Positions 6,494 through 14,818 of a stretch of 15,333 nt of DNA are shown here, piece after piece (the first letter of the stretch is position 1; each line of letters opens with the position of its first letter). This DNA is from CANKHA01 sp040877285 (GTDB lineage: Bacteria; Pseudomonadota; Alphaproteobacteria; Rhizobiales; Xanthobacteraceae): the NCBI GenBank assembly GCA_040877285.1, contig JBBDNZ010000154.1, forward strand, positions 1 through 15,333, in the 5' to 3' direction. Both the position numbers and the translations under genes were made by a program. The notes under the pieces are model-generated. The model saw only the letters and a list, made by a program, of their open reading frames with translations. It did no database searches and was not told where the DNA came from.

Positions 6494-7584
6494 CAGACGA
6501 TGCTCCCATAATCGTTGGTGATGCCGGCGGCGCCGGTGACGAGGCCGTAGTCGTCGGTGGCGCCGTGAAATTCCTGAAATTCGAGATCGTCGGCATCGAG
6601 CGTGCCGCCCGGGTCGCTGACGCATTGCCACAGGCTGTCCGCGTGACTGCCTTGCATCACGTAGAACAGGCTTCCCGCGATGGCGTCGAAGCTGGCGAAG
6701 TCCGCGTGGCGAGACGCAGCGCCCGAGGCAGGGACAAGGCGTGGACCGTTCTCCGCCGCGTCGGACTGTCCGGTCAGCAGCACGACGTCGCCCGCCGCCA
6801 GCACCACGCCGTCCTGCGTGTCGCCCGCCTCCAGGTCGCTCGCCAGATTGACGTTCGTGGCGACGGCGACGGCGCATTTGAGGATTCCACTTCCCCCGCC
6901 CCCTCCACCGCCGCCGGCAGTATTGGGCAGCGTGACCGCTCCGGTGTCCTTATCGATCACGATGGCATCGAGCCAGCTCGCCCCATCCGGCGAGACCTTG
7001 AAATGGAAGTCGTCGTCGCCGGTAAGCCCGATTTCCGCGCGCCCGGAAAAATTGTCCTGGAACAGGAAGGACAGCGTATTCGCCGCGCCCTCCTTGCTCA
7101 GCTTGTAGCGCAGGTTCCCGTCGCCGCCCTCGGCAATGGTCCGCGCCACCCACAGCGTATTGTTGAGCTTGGCGCTGAAGGGGTTGGTCGCGTCCGCCGT
7201 CGTGCCGATGCCGAGCAGCGTGAGATTTTGCCACGCCGTCAAAGTCGATAGGGCATCGACCCAGGCGCTGCCGTTCCAGGTCAAGAGCGCGCCTTCGTCG
7301 ATCACGTAAGCCAGCCAGCCCACGCCGGGCACGCTGAATTGCCAGGCTCCATCCTGCCAGGCCGCGACATGGCTCGCGTGTCCGGCCCAATCGCCGGTCG
7401 GACTTGCCGCCACGATCCAGCGCTGGCCTTCGCTCGGGCTGCCGGGCGGCGCGGCCAGATCGCGGTCGAGCACGGCCAGATGCACGACGCGGTCGAGCAC
7501 GCGCAGCGCCTCGTTATGCGTCACGTGCTTTTGCGCCTGCGCCGCCTCGATATAAGGCAGGCCGAGATTGACGGTATCGGTCAT
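6493..7584 (-). CDS. DUF2793-domain tail-fibre protein
   Basis: A 363-residue protein. The N-terminal part (about 4-110: LGLPYIEAAQAQKHVTHNEAL, split as LGLPYIEAAQAQ and KHVTHNEALRVLD, then GWLAYVIDEGALLTWNGSAW) is a DUF2793 domain, a family found next to GTA gp15 in alphaproteobacteria. A variable middle (about 130-220) leads to a Gly tract of eight plus Ser-Gly (224-233) that acts as a hinge. The C-terminus (234-340) is a common phage fibre module: VATNVNL, DGVVLAAGDVVLLTGQSDAAENG, split around DVVLL, and ASRHADF. It is likely the side or tip fibre carried by gp15. A 43-base spacer separates it from gp15, and its stop overlaps the next start by one base. Confidence 0.85.
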   Translation of the reverse strand: MTDTVNLGLPYIEAAQAQKHVTHNEALRVLDRVVHLAVLDRDLAAPPGSPSEGQRWIVAASPTGDWAGHASHVAAWQDGAWQFSVPGVGWLAYVIDEGALLTWNGSAWVDALSTLTAWQNLTLLGIGTTADATNPFSAKLNNTLWVARTIAEGGDGNLRYKLSKEGAANTLSFLFQDNFSGRAEIGLTGDDDFHFKVSPDGASWLDAIVIDKDTGAVTLPNTAGGGGGGGGSGILKCAVAVATNVNLASDLEAGDTQDGVVLAAGDVVLLTGQSDAAENGPRLVPASGAASRHADFASFDAIAGSLFYVMQGSHADSLWQCVSDPGGTLDADDLEFQEFHGATDDYGLVTGAAGITNDYGSIV

Positions 7585-7627
7585 GGTCGCTCACAGATTT
7601 AAGGATAAGAGAAAGCCGCCGCGCCGC

Positions 7628-10600
7628 TCACATCAGGAAAGGAAACGCCGCAGCCGCGGGAAATCCGCGTCCGACCGTCGCGGAAACCTGCGCGACGCTG
7701 ACGCTCAAGCTCGATTGCGGTTGGCCGAAATCGGCAATTTCGTCGGCATTGGAATAGAGCGCCGTGGGCGCGTCGGCCTCGAGCGTGCGCAGCACGCTCT
7801 GACCAGAGAGAATATCGACGGCATAAGCCTCGCGTTCTTCGCCGAGCGGCACGTCGCCCGCCGTCCAGGAATCGCCCTCGCGCCGCGTGCGCCGTATCCA
7901 GGAAATCAGCACGCCGTCCGCCGTGCGCTGCGCGCGCAGATGCACCGGCGAGAGCGGGCGCAAGGCGGTCGCCTGCGGCGTCGCCTCCAGCGCCACCGTC
8001 GAAGGATCGCCGTGGTCGCGCCCGGCCGCGATGATACGCAGTTGCACCGGCCGCAACAGCGCGTCGAGCCCGCGCGCGATGGCGACCACATGCTCGTCGA
8101 GCATCACGAAAGCCGCGCCCGCCGGCAGCGGATCGGCCATCGCCCATTCGCTGCCGCCCTGCCCGCGCAGGAAGCGGGACAATTCGTAGGTCAGCTCGCC
8201 GACCAGTTCGGCATTGGCGAATTGCAGCACCTCCCAGGCGCCGTCCGGCCGTTGCACCGCCGCCGCGTTGCCGCCGCCGAGCAGCACGGAATCCGATACC
8301 GAGGCCAGCGCGCCGCCGAAAAGCCGCACCTGCACGCGGCTTGCGTCGTCGAACCGGCTGCTCGGGCCGATGCTCATGTCGTCCAGCGTTTCGCCGACGA
8401 TGGCGGGTGCCAGCGCCAGCGCCGCGCGCTCGTAGGTCAGCCCGTCGGCGGAGCGCCAGATTGCCACCGGCCCCGGCCACGGATCGGCGAACACCGCCAC
8501 GCGCGTGAGCACCGGCGGGTCTTCGGCGTCGAGCGCGGGAAGATCGAGCACCAGCGCATGCGCCGGCGCGAGCGAAGCCGGCAGCTCCGGCGCGAGCCAG
8601 CGCGGCGCCGACAGTGGCAGATCGAACACTTCCGGATCGATCGAGCGCGCTTTGACGCGCCGGCTCTCGGTATCGACCACTTCGCGGATTTCCAGCAGCC
8701 GCCGCCGGCCGCCCGCGGTCAGGCCGATGACGTCGCCCGGCGTCAGCGCAAGAAGGCTCGGCGGCAAGGCGAATTCGGCGCTCTCGCGTCCGGCCCAATG
8801 ATCCTGCAACCAGATTTCCGCCCGCCGTTCCGCGGCCGCGTCATTGGTCACCACCGCGAGATCGGCGTGGCTGGTGCGGCTGGACGCGCCAACCAGGCGT
8901 CGGGACATCACCGCCGCGCGCCGGTAGTCGCTGCCGCCATCGGTGAAGCCGAGCGACACCTCGCGCGGCAGTTCGGTCTCCTGCGCGCGCACGAGACGAA
9001 ATGGCGCGCCGTTTGGCGGCAGCACCAAGTCGTCCTCGACAATTTCCTCCACCGGCTCGCCGCCGCGCGGACGGAAACGCAGCTTGTCTTCTTCTTCCAC
9101 GGCGTCGAAGGCGTAAGCCAGCGCCAGCGGCTCGATGGCGGCGCGCGGCGTCATCGGCCGGTCGAGCAGATAGCCGTCCGCTCCGCTGCCCAGCGCCGCG
9201 CAGTCGAAGCCGGCGATTTCCGCTTCGCTCAAGAGCGCCGTCACCAGCCCGTCGAGCGGCGCCGAGCCGAGCCGTCCGGTCAGCCAATGCCCGGTGGCCC
9301 AGTTCACCCCGTCGCTCCAGGCTTCGATGGCGGCCGGAAACACCGGATAGGGCCGCGCGTCCCAGGTCCACAGATAGATCGCCGAGGCATCGACCATGCG
9401 CCCGCCATAGACGCCCGATATCGGATTGAGTTCTTCGGTCGCGCCGAGATCGGGATCGAAGGCGGTGAGCACGGTCTCGAGATGGCGGCGCTGGATCAGG
9501 TCGTCGCGCCGGCCGTTGGAGAAATAGGGAAGACCGGCTTCCGAGGATTTCGGATCGGGGAAAATGCTCGGCTGATTGGCGCCCTTGTCCACGGCCGGGC
9601 AGCCCAGCTCGGTGAGCCAGATCGGCTTGCCCTGCGCCGTCCAAGCGGTCGGCGACGGCAATTCCGCGCCGCCCACGCGCTCGTAATGCGGATTCGACCA
9701 CCAGTTCCAAATGTCCTTGGCGCGAAACACCCACGGCTTGCCGAGGCCATCGGTGATCGGCGAGCGCGTCTGCGCCGCGCGCGCGGCGGCGTCCGCGTAA
9801 TACCAGTCGTAGGCTTCGCCGCCCGTCATGTTGCCCGCAAGATAGTCCTTGTCGTAGATCGAGCTTGCAATCGCGCGGTCGAGATGGCTCGAGCCGTCGC
9901 GCCAGTCGGAGAGCGGCGCGTAATTGTCGATGCCCACCGCGTCGATGTCGGCGCAAGCCCACAATGCATCGAGTGGAAAGCGCAACTCGTTGGCCGCCGC
10001 GTCCACCACATGCGAGCCGTATTCCGTCCAGTCGGCGGCATAGGTCACCAGCGTCGGCGCGCCGGCAATCGCCTTCACCTCGCCGGCAAGTTGCACGAGT
10101 TGATCGACCGCCGGATAGACGCCGGACGCCGAGCGCACGCGGGTCAGCGCCTTGAGTTCCGAGCCGAGGACGAAGGCATCGACGCCGCCGGCAGCAGCGG
10201 CGAGGCTGGCGTAATGCAGCACCATGCGCCGGTAGCTCCAGTCGTTCGGCCCATTGCCGCCGAAAAAACTGTCGATCTGGTCGCCTGCCGCCGCGCTGCC
10301 GTCCGGCGAACCCGGCTGCCCCGGCGCCGGATCGCAGGTGATGCGCCCGCGCCAGGGATAGACCGGCTGCGAGGCCGCGCCGGTCCAGGGATCGGGCAGG
10401 CTGTTGCCCGCGGCGATGTCCATCACGATAAAAGGATAAAGCGTGACCTTCAGCCCGCGCGCCTTCAACTCGGCGATCAGATGCGACACGCTGTCGTCCG
10501 ACGGCGTGCCGCCGAAAGCGGGCCGTTCCTCGACCGTCGAAACAAGATAGGCGTTGCCGCGCGTCACGCCGGCCACCGACCAGGTGCCGCCATGCGTGGT

Positions 10601-11530
10601 TTTGACGTCGTTGTCCACGCCCGGCTGCAGCGTGCATTGGCCCGCGCGCAGATCGGAGCCGAACCAGGCGACCACGACCGCCACCCGCTCCAGATTAGGG
10701 CAGACCGATTGCAATTCGTCGAGCGAGGCCAGCACGTCAGAATCGGCATAGGCGACGTGCCGGTTTTCCGGCGCCGATTTTCCCTTCCCGAGCGTGCGCA
10801 CCACCGTTGCCGGCTCGTAGCCGAATTCCGTCGTGCCCGGAATGAGCGTCACCGCGCGCGCCGCCTGTTCCAGCGCGCCGACCGGCTTGACCGCTTCAAA
10901 CGAGAGCTGCGGAATGCGGTTGCCGAATTTTTCGACCGGCATGCGCTCGAACACCACATAGGAAAGCCCGCGATAGGCCGGCGCGTTATCGGCGCCCTCC
11001 TTGGCCACGATCAGCGGATCCGGCTGCTGCTCCTCGGTGCCGCGATAGATGCGGTAATTGAACTTCGACAGATCGAGTGGCTTGCCGTCGGCCCACACGC
11101 GCTGCACTTGTCCGATCGGCCCTTCGCTGAGCCCGATCGCGAGATTGGCGAAATAGCTGTAGGTCGTGGTCGTCGTGGTCGCCGGCGCCGCCCCGCCGCC
11201 TCCGCCGCCGCCCTTGCCGCCGCCTGCGCCGCCCGTGGTCTGCGTGCGCGTGGTCACCACTTCTTGCAATTTGGTCGCCCAGATCACCTGCCCCGACAGC
11301 CGTGCGCGGCCATAGACCCGTGGGATCGGCGCGCCCTCCGTCGAGGCCATGACCTCGAGGTCGGACATGCGCGGGCCTTCGAGCTGGCGCTCGCGCTTTT
11401 CGCCGAACAGCGCCTGGTCGATGAGGTTGCCGCCGATCGCGCCGACGAGCCGCCCGGCGATGGCGCCGACCGGGCCGAACACGGCGCCGCCGGCCGCCGC
11501 GCCGGCGGTGGAAAGGAGAAGGGCTGCCAT
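7628..11530 (-). CDS. GTA gp15: baseplate/host-specificity protein with TIM-barrel-like domain
   Basis: A 1300-residue tail-tip protein, the counterpart of RcGTA gp15 (the 'megatron'). The N-terminus is hydrophobic and Gly-rich (2-40), then a Gly tract (100-113) and six Thr (118-123) precede a tail-tip domain (about 124-300). A TIM-barrel-like GTA domain lies at about 400-720, with FVLGSELKALTRV near 455 and WLTELGCPAVDKGANQP near 640. A phage-tail domain follows at about 750-940 and beta-rich modules reach the C-terminus. It forms the tip that contacts and crosses the recipient envelope; the family role is known, the assignment here is by sequence reading. The start at 11530 is chosen because it shares one base with the gp14 stop (TGATG); an 18-codon upstream extension would lie wholly in gp14. 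Confidence 0.95.
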   Translation of the reverse strand: MAALLLSTAGAAAGGAVFGPVGAIAGRLVGAIGGNLIDQALFGEKRERQLEGPRMSDLEVMASTEGAPIPRVYGRARLSGQVIWATKLQEVVTTRTQTTGGAGGGKGGGGGGGAAPATTTTTTYSYFANLAIGLSEGPIGQVQRVWADGKPLDLSKFNYRIYRGTEEQQPDPLIVAKEGADNAPAYRGLSYVVFERMPVEKFGNRIPQLSFEAVKPVGALEQAARAVTLIPGTTEFGYEPATVVRTLGKGKSAPENRHVAYADSDVLASLDELQSVCPNLERVAVVVAWFGSDLRAGQCTLQPGVDNDVKTTHGGTWSVAGVTRGNAYLVSTVEERPAFGGTPSDDSVSHLIAELKARGLKVTLYPFIVMDIAAGNSLPDPWTGAASQPVYPWRGRITCDPAPGQPGSPDGSAAAGDQIDSFFGGNGPNDWSYRRMVLHYASLAAAAGGVDAFVLGSELKALTRVRSASGVYPAVDQLVQLAGEVKAIAGAPTLVTYAADWTEYGSHVVDAAANELRFPLDALWACADIDAVGIDNYAPLSDWRDGSSHLDRAIASSIYDKDYLAGNMTGGEAYDWYYADAAARAAQTRSPITDGLGKPWVFRAKDIWNWWSNPHYERVGGAELPSPTAWTAQGKPIWLTELGCPAVDKGANQPSIFPDPKSSEAGLPYFSNGRRDDLIQRRHLETVLTAFDPDLGATEELNPISGVYGGRMVDASAIYLWTWDARPYPVFPAAIEAWSDGVNWATGHWLTGRLGSAPLDGLVTALLSEAEIAGFDCAALGSGADGYLLDRPMTPRAAIEPLALAYAFDAVEEEDKLRFRPRGGEPVEEIVEDDLVLPPNGAPFRLVRAQETELPREVSLGFTDGGSDYRRAAVMSRRLVGASSRTSHADLAVVTNDAAAERRAEIWLQDHWAGRESAEFALPPSLLALTPGDVIGLTAGGRRRLLEIREVVDTESRRVKARSIDPEVFDLPLSAPRWLAPELPASLAPAHALVLDLPALDAEDPPVLTRVAVFADPWPGPVAIWRSADGLTYERAALALAPAIVGETLDDMSIGPSSRFDDASRVQVRLFGGALASVSDSVLLGGGNAAAVQRPDGAWEVLQFANAELVGELTYELSRFLRGQGGSEWAMADPLPAGAAFVMLDEHVVAIARGLDALLRPVQLRIIAAGRDHGDPSTVALEATPQATALRPLSPVHLRAQRTADGVLISWIRRTRREGDSWTAGDVPLGEEREAYAVDILSGQSVLRTLEADAPTALYSNADEIADFGQPQSSLSVSVAQVSATVGRGFPAAAAFPFLM

Positions 11531-11967
11531 CAGTCGGTAATCCCGGGAAAGCGAAAAGCATAAGCCAGCCTTCGCCGCCACCACGGCGTGATCGCCACTT
11601 CGGCGACGGCAGCGCCGTCATGCGCATGCACCATCAGATCGGGCGCGGTGACGATGGCGGCATGTTTCGCCGTCATTCCCGCGCGCCAGCGGAACAGCAG
11701 CACGTCGCCGGGTTCAAAGCCGGCCACGTCTATAGAGACGAGATGCCGCAGCGCCGCTTCCGCCAAAGGCTCGCCGCGCGCGGCTTCCGCCCAGTCGGGC
11801 GCATAAGGCGGCGGCGCTTCCGGCTCCGCGCCCATCGTCGCACGCCACACCCCGCGCACCAGGCCCAGGCAGTCGCAGCCGACTCCTTTAAGCGAGCCCT
11901 GGTGGCGATAGGGCGTGCCGATCCAGGATCGCGCTTCGGCGGTGATGAGAGAGCGGGTGACGGTCAT
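11530..11967 (-). CDS. GTA gp14: NlpC/P60 cell-wall peptidase
   Basis: A 145-residue papain-like peptidase of the phage/GTA NlpC/P60 group. The nucleophile is expected to be C33 in GCDCLGLV, with H102 in AKHAAIV and H114 in MVHAH completing the triad; GDVLLFRW (87-94) is the usual strand before the histidine. It has no signal peptide, as expected for a particle-borne enzyme. In RcGTA it sits in the tail tip and opens peptidoglycan of the recipient. The ATG has AGGAAA about seven bases upstream, within the edge of a palindromic spacer, and the stop overlaps gp15 by one base. Confidence 0.95.
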   Translation of the reverse strand: MTVTRSLITAEARSWIGTPYRHQGSLKGVGCDCLGLVRGVWRATMGAEPEAPPPYAPDWAEAARGEPLAEAALRHLVSIDVAGFEPGDVLLFRWRAGMTAKHAAIVTAPDLMVHAHDGAAVAEVAITPWWRRRLAYAFRFPGITD

Positions 11968-11979
11968 GGAAAATTTCCT

Positions 11980-12018
11980 GTCATTCCGGAAAACGCCATC
12001 GGCGTGCCCCGGAACGAC
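11980..12018. repeat. Palindromic spacer between gp13 and gp14
   Basis: GTCATTCCGG (11980-11989) and CCGGAACGAC (12009-12018) form an inverted repeat with nine of ten pairs plus one G-U, closing a 19-base loop. It fills most of the 53-base gap. The CCGGAATGAC type of arm is common in dispersed alphaproteobacterial repeats. No T-run follows on the minus strand, so it is unlikely to be a terminator. Confidence 0.6.
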
Positions 12019-12020
12019 GT

Positions 12021-12914
12021 TCAGGACTGCAAACTGCCGCCGTCATGCCCCGGCTCGCCCGAGACGGGATAGCGCACGACAAAGTCGTTGCCGGGGATGT
12101 GCGGAAAGCCGCGGAAGTTCACCGAATTGGCGAAGCGGTCGCGGCAGGTGGAGAATTTCTTGTCGCAGCCCGCCGTGACGGTAAAAGCGTCGCCGGGCGA
12201 AAGCGCCTGCGCCATCGCCTGCCACAGCTCGACGGTCACCGTGCCGCCGTCCGCGCTGTGGCGCTTGACTTCCATCGCCAGTCCATCGTTGGCGCCCGAG
12301 GTCCAGGCAAGACGTCCGGCGGTGAACCAGCCGTCGTCGAAACTTTCCAGCCCCGATGCCGTAAACGCCGATGTTCCCGTAAGCGTTGCAATCGCGCCGG
12401 TTCCACGCAAGGCCGCATTATTGAGATCGACCGTGCAGCGCGCGTCGCCGAGATCGGCCGAACAGGCCGCGGTATAGAGACGCCCCCTTTGTTCGGCGAG
12501 CCGGTCGGCCAGCCCCCTTACTTCCGCGACAAAAGCAGCGCCCTCGCGCCGCACTTCGCCCAGCGTGCCCTTGCTCAGCAGCAGCCGCAGCGCCGCGTCC
12601 GTCCAATCGACCAGCCAGACCTCGACCGCCGCGGCGTCGTAAAGGCCGGCGGCGAGATCGTCCTCGGTCAAAGCCTCGTCGTTCAGCGCACCGGCGATTT
12701 CCGACGCGGTCACCGCCAGCCCGCTTTGCGCGGTGGCCTCCGACGCGCTCAAGCCCGTTCCGGCGCGGCAGGTCACGCCGTCGAGCAAAATATCCTCGTC
12801 ATGATCGGTAAAACCCTGCTTTTGCCCGTCTGCCCTCGTCACCACCCAGCAGCGGCATAGTGTCGTGACGCCGGAGTCGAGCTTGGCTTGCAGGGCGGAT
12901 GGGATGGCTCTCAC
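12021..12914 (-). CDS. GTA gp13: DUF2163 tail hub protein
   Basis: A 297-residue protein. The N-terminal DUF2163 domain begins RAIPSALQAKLDSG and has TLCRCWVVTRADG and FTDHDEDILLDGV (35-47); the C-terminal BR0599-type part ends FRGFPHIPGNDFVVRYPVSG. Cysteines C151, C160, C250 and C257 (CSADLGDARC and GCDKKFSTC) are placed as expected for the iron-sulfur site of hub proteins in RcGTA and of lambda gpL-like proteins. It joins the tail tube end to gp15. The start is GTG at 12914, overlapping the gp12 stop as GTGA; the family N-terminus begins exactly here, so no ATG is needed. A 53-base palindromic gap follows. Confidence 0.94.
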   Translation of the reverse strand: MRAIPSALQAKLDSGVTTLCRCWVVTRADGQKQGFTDHDEDILLDGVTCRAGTGLSASEATAQSGLAVTASEIAGALNDEALTEDDLAAGLYDAAAVEVWLVDWTDAALRLLLSKGTLGEVRREGAAFVAEVRGLADRLAEQRGRLYTAACSADLGDARCTVDLNNAALRGTGAIATLTGTSAFTASGLESFDDGWFTAGRLAWTSGANDGLAMEVKRHSADGGTVTVELWQAMAQALSPGDAFTVTAGCDKKFSTCRDRFANSVNFRGFPHIPGNDFVVRYPVSGEPGHDGGSLQS

Positions 12915-13555
12915 GGCTTGATCTCCACCAGCGGAATTTTAGGAATTATCCCCGCGGCGAAAGCCGACAGGTCCACTTCCAGATAATCGGTATCGAAGCG
13001 CACCGGCACGTCGAACAGAAAGCCCGCCGTCACCGCTTCGCCCATCGCCGGAATAAATCCGGGCAGAAACGCCACCGCGCCGGTCGCCGTGTCGCAGGTG
13101 AAAGCAGTTCCCTCCTCCGCTTCCAAGCCCGCCACCGCCACGCGCGCGCTGCCCGGCACCGGCTTGCTCACCGGCCGCTGATAGGGCGCGTAGATCGAGC
13201 CGTAGGTCTTCACCAGTTGAAAGGTGTCGGTGACGCCGTCGCCGGTGCCGATCACCTGGTCGGTCGGCGAAAGTGTCACGCCCGGCGCGGCGGAGGATTG
13301 ATCCAGCCGGTCGCGCCAGCGAAAGCCGTGCAGCCGCCCGCGCCGCTCCTCGAAGAACGCGACCACGTTGGACAAAGCGTCCAGCGTCTTGACGCCATAG
13401 CCCGCGTCATAGCGGCGGCGCGAATGCGCCCAGCGCGTGTTGCGCTCCTCGCGCCCGGAGCCGAGCGCGACGATCTCGGTGCGCCGTTCCGGCCCGCCCG
13501 CGCTGCGCAGCGCGATGTCGAGCGGAAACAGCTCTTCGTGGAATGCGGCGGTCAT
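12911..13555 (-). CDS. GTA gp12: DUF2460 distal tail protein
   Basis: A 214-residue protein of the DUF2460 (TIGR02217) family, the distal tail protein that caps the tube before the hub. Family features are FHEELFPLDIALRSAGGPER near the N-terminus, TEIVALGSGREERN (27-40), WAHSRRRYDAGYGVKTLD, FFEERRGRLHGFRWRD (67-82) and the C-terminal FDTDYLEVDL. The ATG at 13555 has AAAGGA six bases upstream, so the start is secure. It is separated from gp11 by an 80-base gap that holds a palindrome, and is coupled to gp13 by a four-base overlap. Confidence 0.94.
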   Translation of the reverse strand: MTAAFHEELFPLDIALRSAGGPERRTEIVALGSGREERNTRWAHSRRRYDAGYGVKTLDALSNVVAFFEERRGRLHGFRWRDRLDQSSAAPGVTLSPTDQVIGTGDGVTDTFQLVKTYGSIYAPYQRPVSKPVPGSARVAVAGLEAEEGTAFTCDTATGAVAFLPGFIPAMGEAVTAGFLFDVPVRFDTDYLEVDLSAFAAGIIPKIPLVEIKP

Positions 13556-13566
13556 AATTGTCCTTT

Positions 13567-13626
13567 GTGTCCCGGGCGCAGGGCGTCACTTCGCTTCGCC
13601 CATGCCGCGCTGCAGAACCGGGACAC
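13567..13626. repeat. Palindromic (REP-like) element between gp11 and gp12
   Basis: GTGTCCCGG (13567-13575) and CCGGGACAC (13618-13626) are perfect 9-bp arms. Inside them GGGCG (13581-13585) and CGCCC (13597-13601) can pair again. The wording TGTCCCGG...GCTGCAGAACCGGGACA resembles dispersed palindromes I remember from Bradyrhizobium-type genomes. It fills most of the gap between the two tail genes and lacks a minus-strand U-tract. Confidence 0.7.
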
Positions 13627-13635
13627 GAGTTTATT

Positions 13636-14253
13636 TCACAAACTTCTTTGCCCGCGCGCCACCGCGCGGGCGATCTGGCCGGTGATATAGGCTTCCGAGC
13701 GGCGGAAACTTTCCGCGTCGGGCGTGGCGATGTGAATGGCTATGTTCGGTCCCGCGGCGGCGGAGCCCGCACTGACCCCGAGCTTGCCGTCGGCGCCGCG
13801 CGACAACGGCAAGATCGCTTCCGGCCCCGCCTCGCCGGCGAGACCGACGCCGCCCGAGGACAAGGGAAAATAAGTCGGCGTGCCGACCACGCCGCCCGCG
13901 GCAAAAGGCTTGATCGCGCCCAAGGCGGCGGCGAGCGGCGGCACGTTGCGCGCGCCGCCGCCGAAAATTCCGCCGAAGATGTTGTCGAATACTCCCTGGA
14001 TCCCGCCCGCGATCTTGCCGGTCACCGGACGTATCGCGGCCTGCAAGGCCATGTTCGACAGCCGCAGCGCCACCGATTTGAGCACATCGTCGAATTTCTT
14101 GCCGTTCGCCACCGCGCCGGTGAAAGCCTGCGCAATCGTCTGCGCGTAGCGTTGCGTGCTGCGCTCCAGCCCTTGCGTGCGTCTGTCCAGCTCGTCGAAG
14201 GTATTGAGCAGCTGGCCTGTATCGCGCTCGATCTTGTCGGGCTCGTTCAACAT
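13636..14253 (-). CDS. GTA gp11: short tail tape-measure protein
   Basis: A 205-residue protein, close to the roughly 219 residues of RcGTA gp11 and far shorter than tape measures of long-tailed phages, which fits a short GTA tail. The N-terminal half (about 1-80) is helical and charged (TFDELDRRTQGLERSTQRYA), the middle is Gly/Ala-rich and hydrophobic (KIAGGIQGVFDNIFGGIFGGG, split at FDN), and the C-terminal part carries FAAGGVVGTPTYFPL and LAGEAGPEAILPLSRGADG, typical of tape-measure C-termini. The ATG has GGAG about eight bases upstream and lies 24 bases after the chaperone stop. It sets tail length and may be ejected with DNA; this is family knowledge. Confidence 0.93.
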   Translation of the reverse strand: MLNEPDKIERDTGQLLNTFDELDRRTQGLERSTQRYAQTIAQAFTGAVANGKKFDDVLKSVALRLSNMALQAAIRPVTGKIAGGIQGVFDNIFGGIFGGGARNVPPLAAALGAIKPFAAGGVVGTPTYFPLSSGGVGLAGEAGPEAILPLSRGADGKLGVSAGSAAAGPNIAIHIATPDAESFRRSEAYITGQIARAVARGQRSL

Positions 14254-14277
14254 TGCCGTTCTCCAGCACCCAGCGGG

Positions 14278-14469
14278 CTAATCGGGAAATCTCTTCATCA
14301 AATCCGTGAGCGCGCCGCGCTCCATCGGCTGCGGCAAAGGTCCGCGCACCGCCTCGATGGCGCAGGCCAGTTCCCGCGGCGTCATGCGCCAGAAGGCGTC
14401 CGGCGAAAGCCGCAAGACGCCGAGCCCAAAACCGATCGCCTCTTTCCACGGAAACGGCGCGCGCGTCAT
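14278..14469 (-). CDS. GTA gp10.1: tail assembly chaperone
   Basis: A 63-residue protein of the small GTA/phage tail assembly chaperone family (TIGR02216 type). Signature parts are FPWKEAIGFGLGVLRLSPDAF (3-23, split by the GLG turn), WRMTPRELACAIEAVRG and the closing LTDLMKRFPD. It probably binds tape-measure protein during tail assembly. Its ATG overlaps the gp10 stop by four bases (ATGA), as in phage chaperone pairs. I saw no slippery sequence that would make a frameshift fusion. Confidence 0.92.
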   Translation of the reverse strand: MTRAPFPWKEAIGFGLGVLRLSPDAFWRMTPRELACAIEAVRGPLPQPMERGALTDLMKRFPD

Positions 14470-14792
14470 GCGCCGGCCTCTGCCGCCACGCCGAAGGTCG
14501 CGGCGATCAGCTCGGCCGCCACGCGCGCATAGCCCGGCGCGCCGCCGCCGATTTCCATGCGCGCCACGTCGTCGTCCGTCACCGTCTCGCCCGCCCCGCG
14601 CAGGCCCGCGCCAATGATGCGGATGAGATCGCGCGCCTTCAGCCGTCCGGCCTCGAAGCGTTCCGCCAGCGCGACAAGGTCGTCGGCGCCGAAAGCGGCT
14701 TCCAGCTCGGCCAGCGCGCCCAGCGTCAGCACCAGCCGCCGCCGCGCGCCGCCGATCTCGGCTTCGATCTCGCCGCGGTGACGGTTGGGCAT
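14466..14792 (-). CDS. GTA gp10 (GTA_gp10/DUF3356-type, tail chaperone region)
   Basis: A 108-residue protein: PNRHRGEIEAEIGGARRRLVL (2-22, divided at the GG), then LGALAELEAAFGADDLVALAERF and LIRIIGAGLRGAGE, ending in AAELIAATFGVAAEAGA. This follows GTA gp10 and is probably the first tail assembly chaperone, acting between the tube protein and tape measure. I chose ATG 14792 because the family protein starts there with M-x-N-R-x-RGE; a GTG at 14813 in frame would add seven residues, with GGAG only three bases before it. The gene follows the composite palindrome and is coupled to gp10.1 by ATGA. Confidence 0.9.
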   Translation of the reverse strand: MPNRHRGEIEAEIGGARRRLVLTLGALAELEAAFGADDLVALAERFEAGRLKARDLIRIIGAGLRGAGETVTDDDVARMEIGGGAPGYARVAAELIAATFGVAAEAGA

Positions 14793-14818
14793 GGCTCGGT
14801 TCCGGGTGACCACGTGCT

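Noticed and set aside
7568..11563. A 1331-codon plus-strand open frame opposite gp15
   Set aside because: Its product is Arg/His-rich and low in normal protein character, while the opposite strand clearly encodes gp15. Long antisense frames are expected in GC-rich codon-biased genes.
14466..14500. Programmed frameshift joining gp10 and gp10.1
   Set aside because: Phage chaperone pairs often frameshift, but I found no slippery heptamer here and gp10.1 has its own ATG in an ATGA overlap.
13558..14532. A 324-codon plus-strand frame opposite gp11 to gp10
   Set aside because: It covers three well-recognised overlapping GTA genes and their spacers, so it is a shadow.
14793..14813. GTG at 14813 as the gp10 start
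   Set aside because: It adds seven residues not found in the family and its GGAG is only three bases away; ATG 14792 fits better, though this is not certain.
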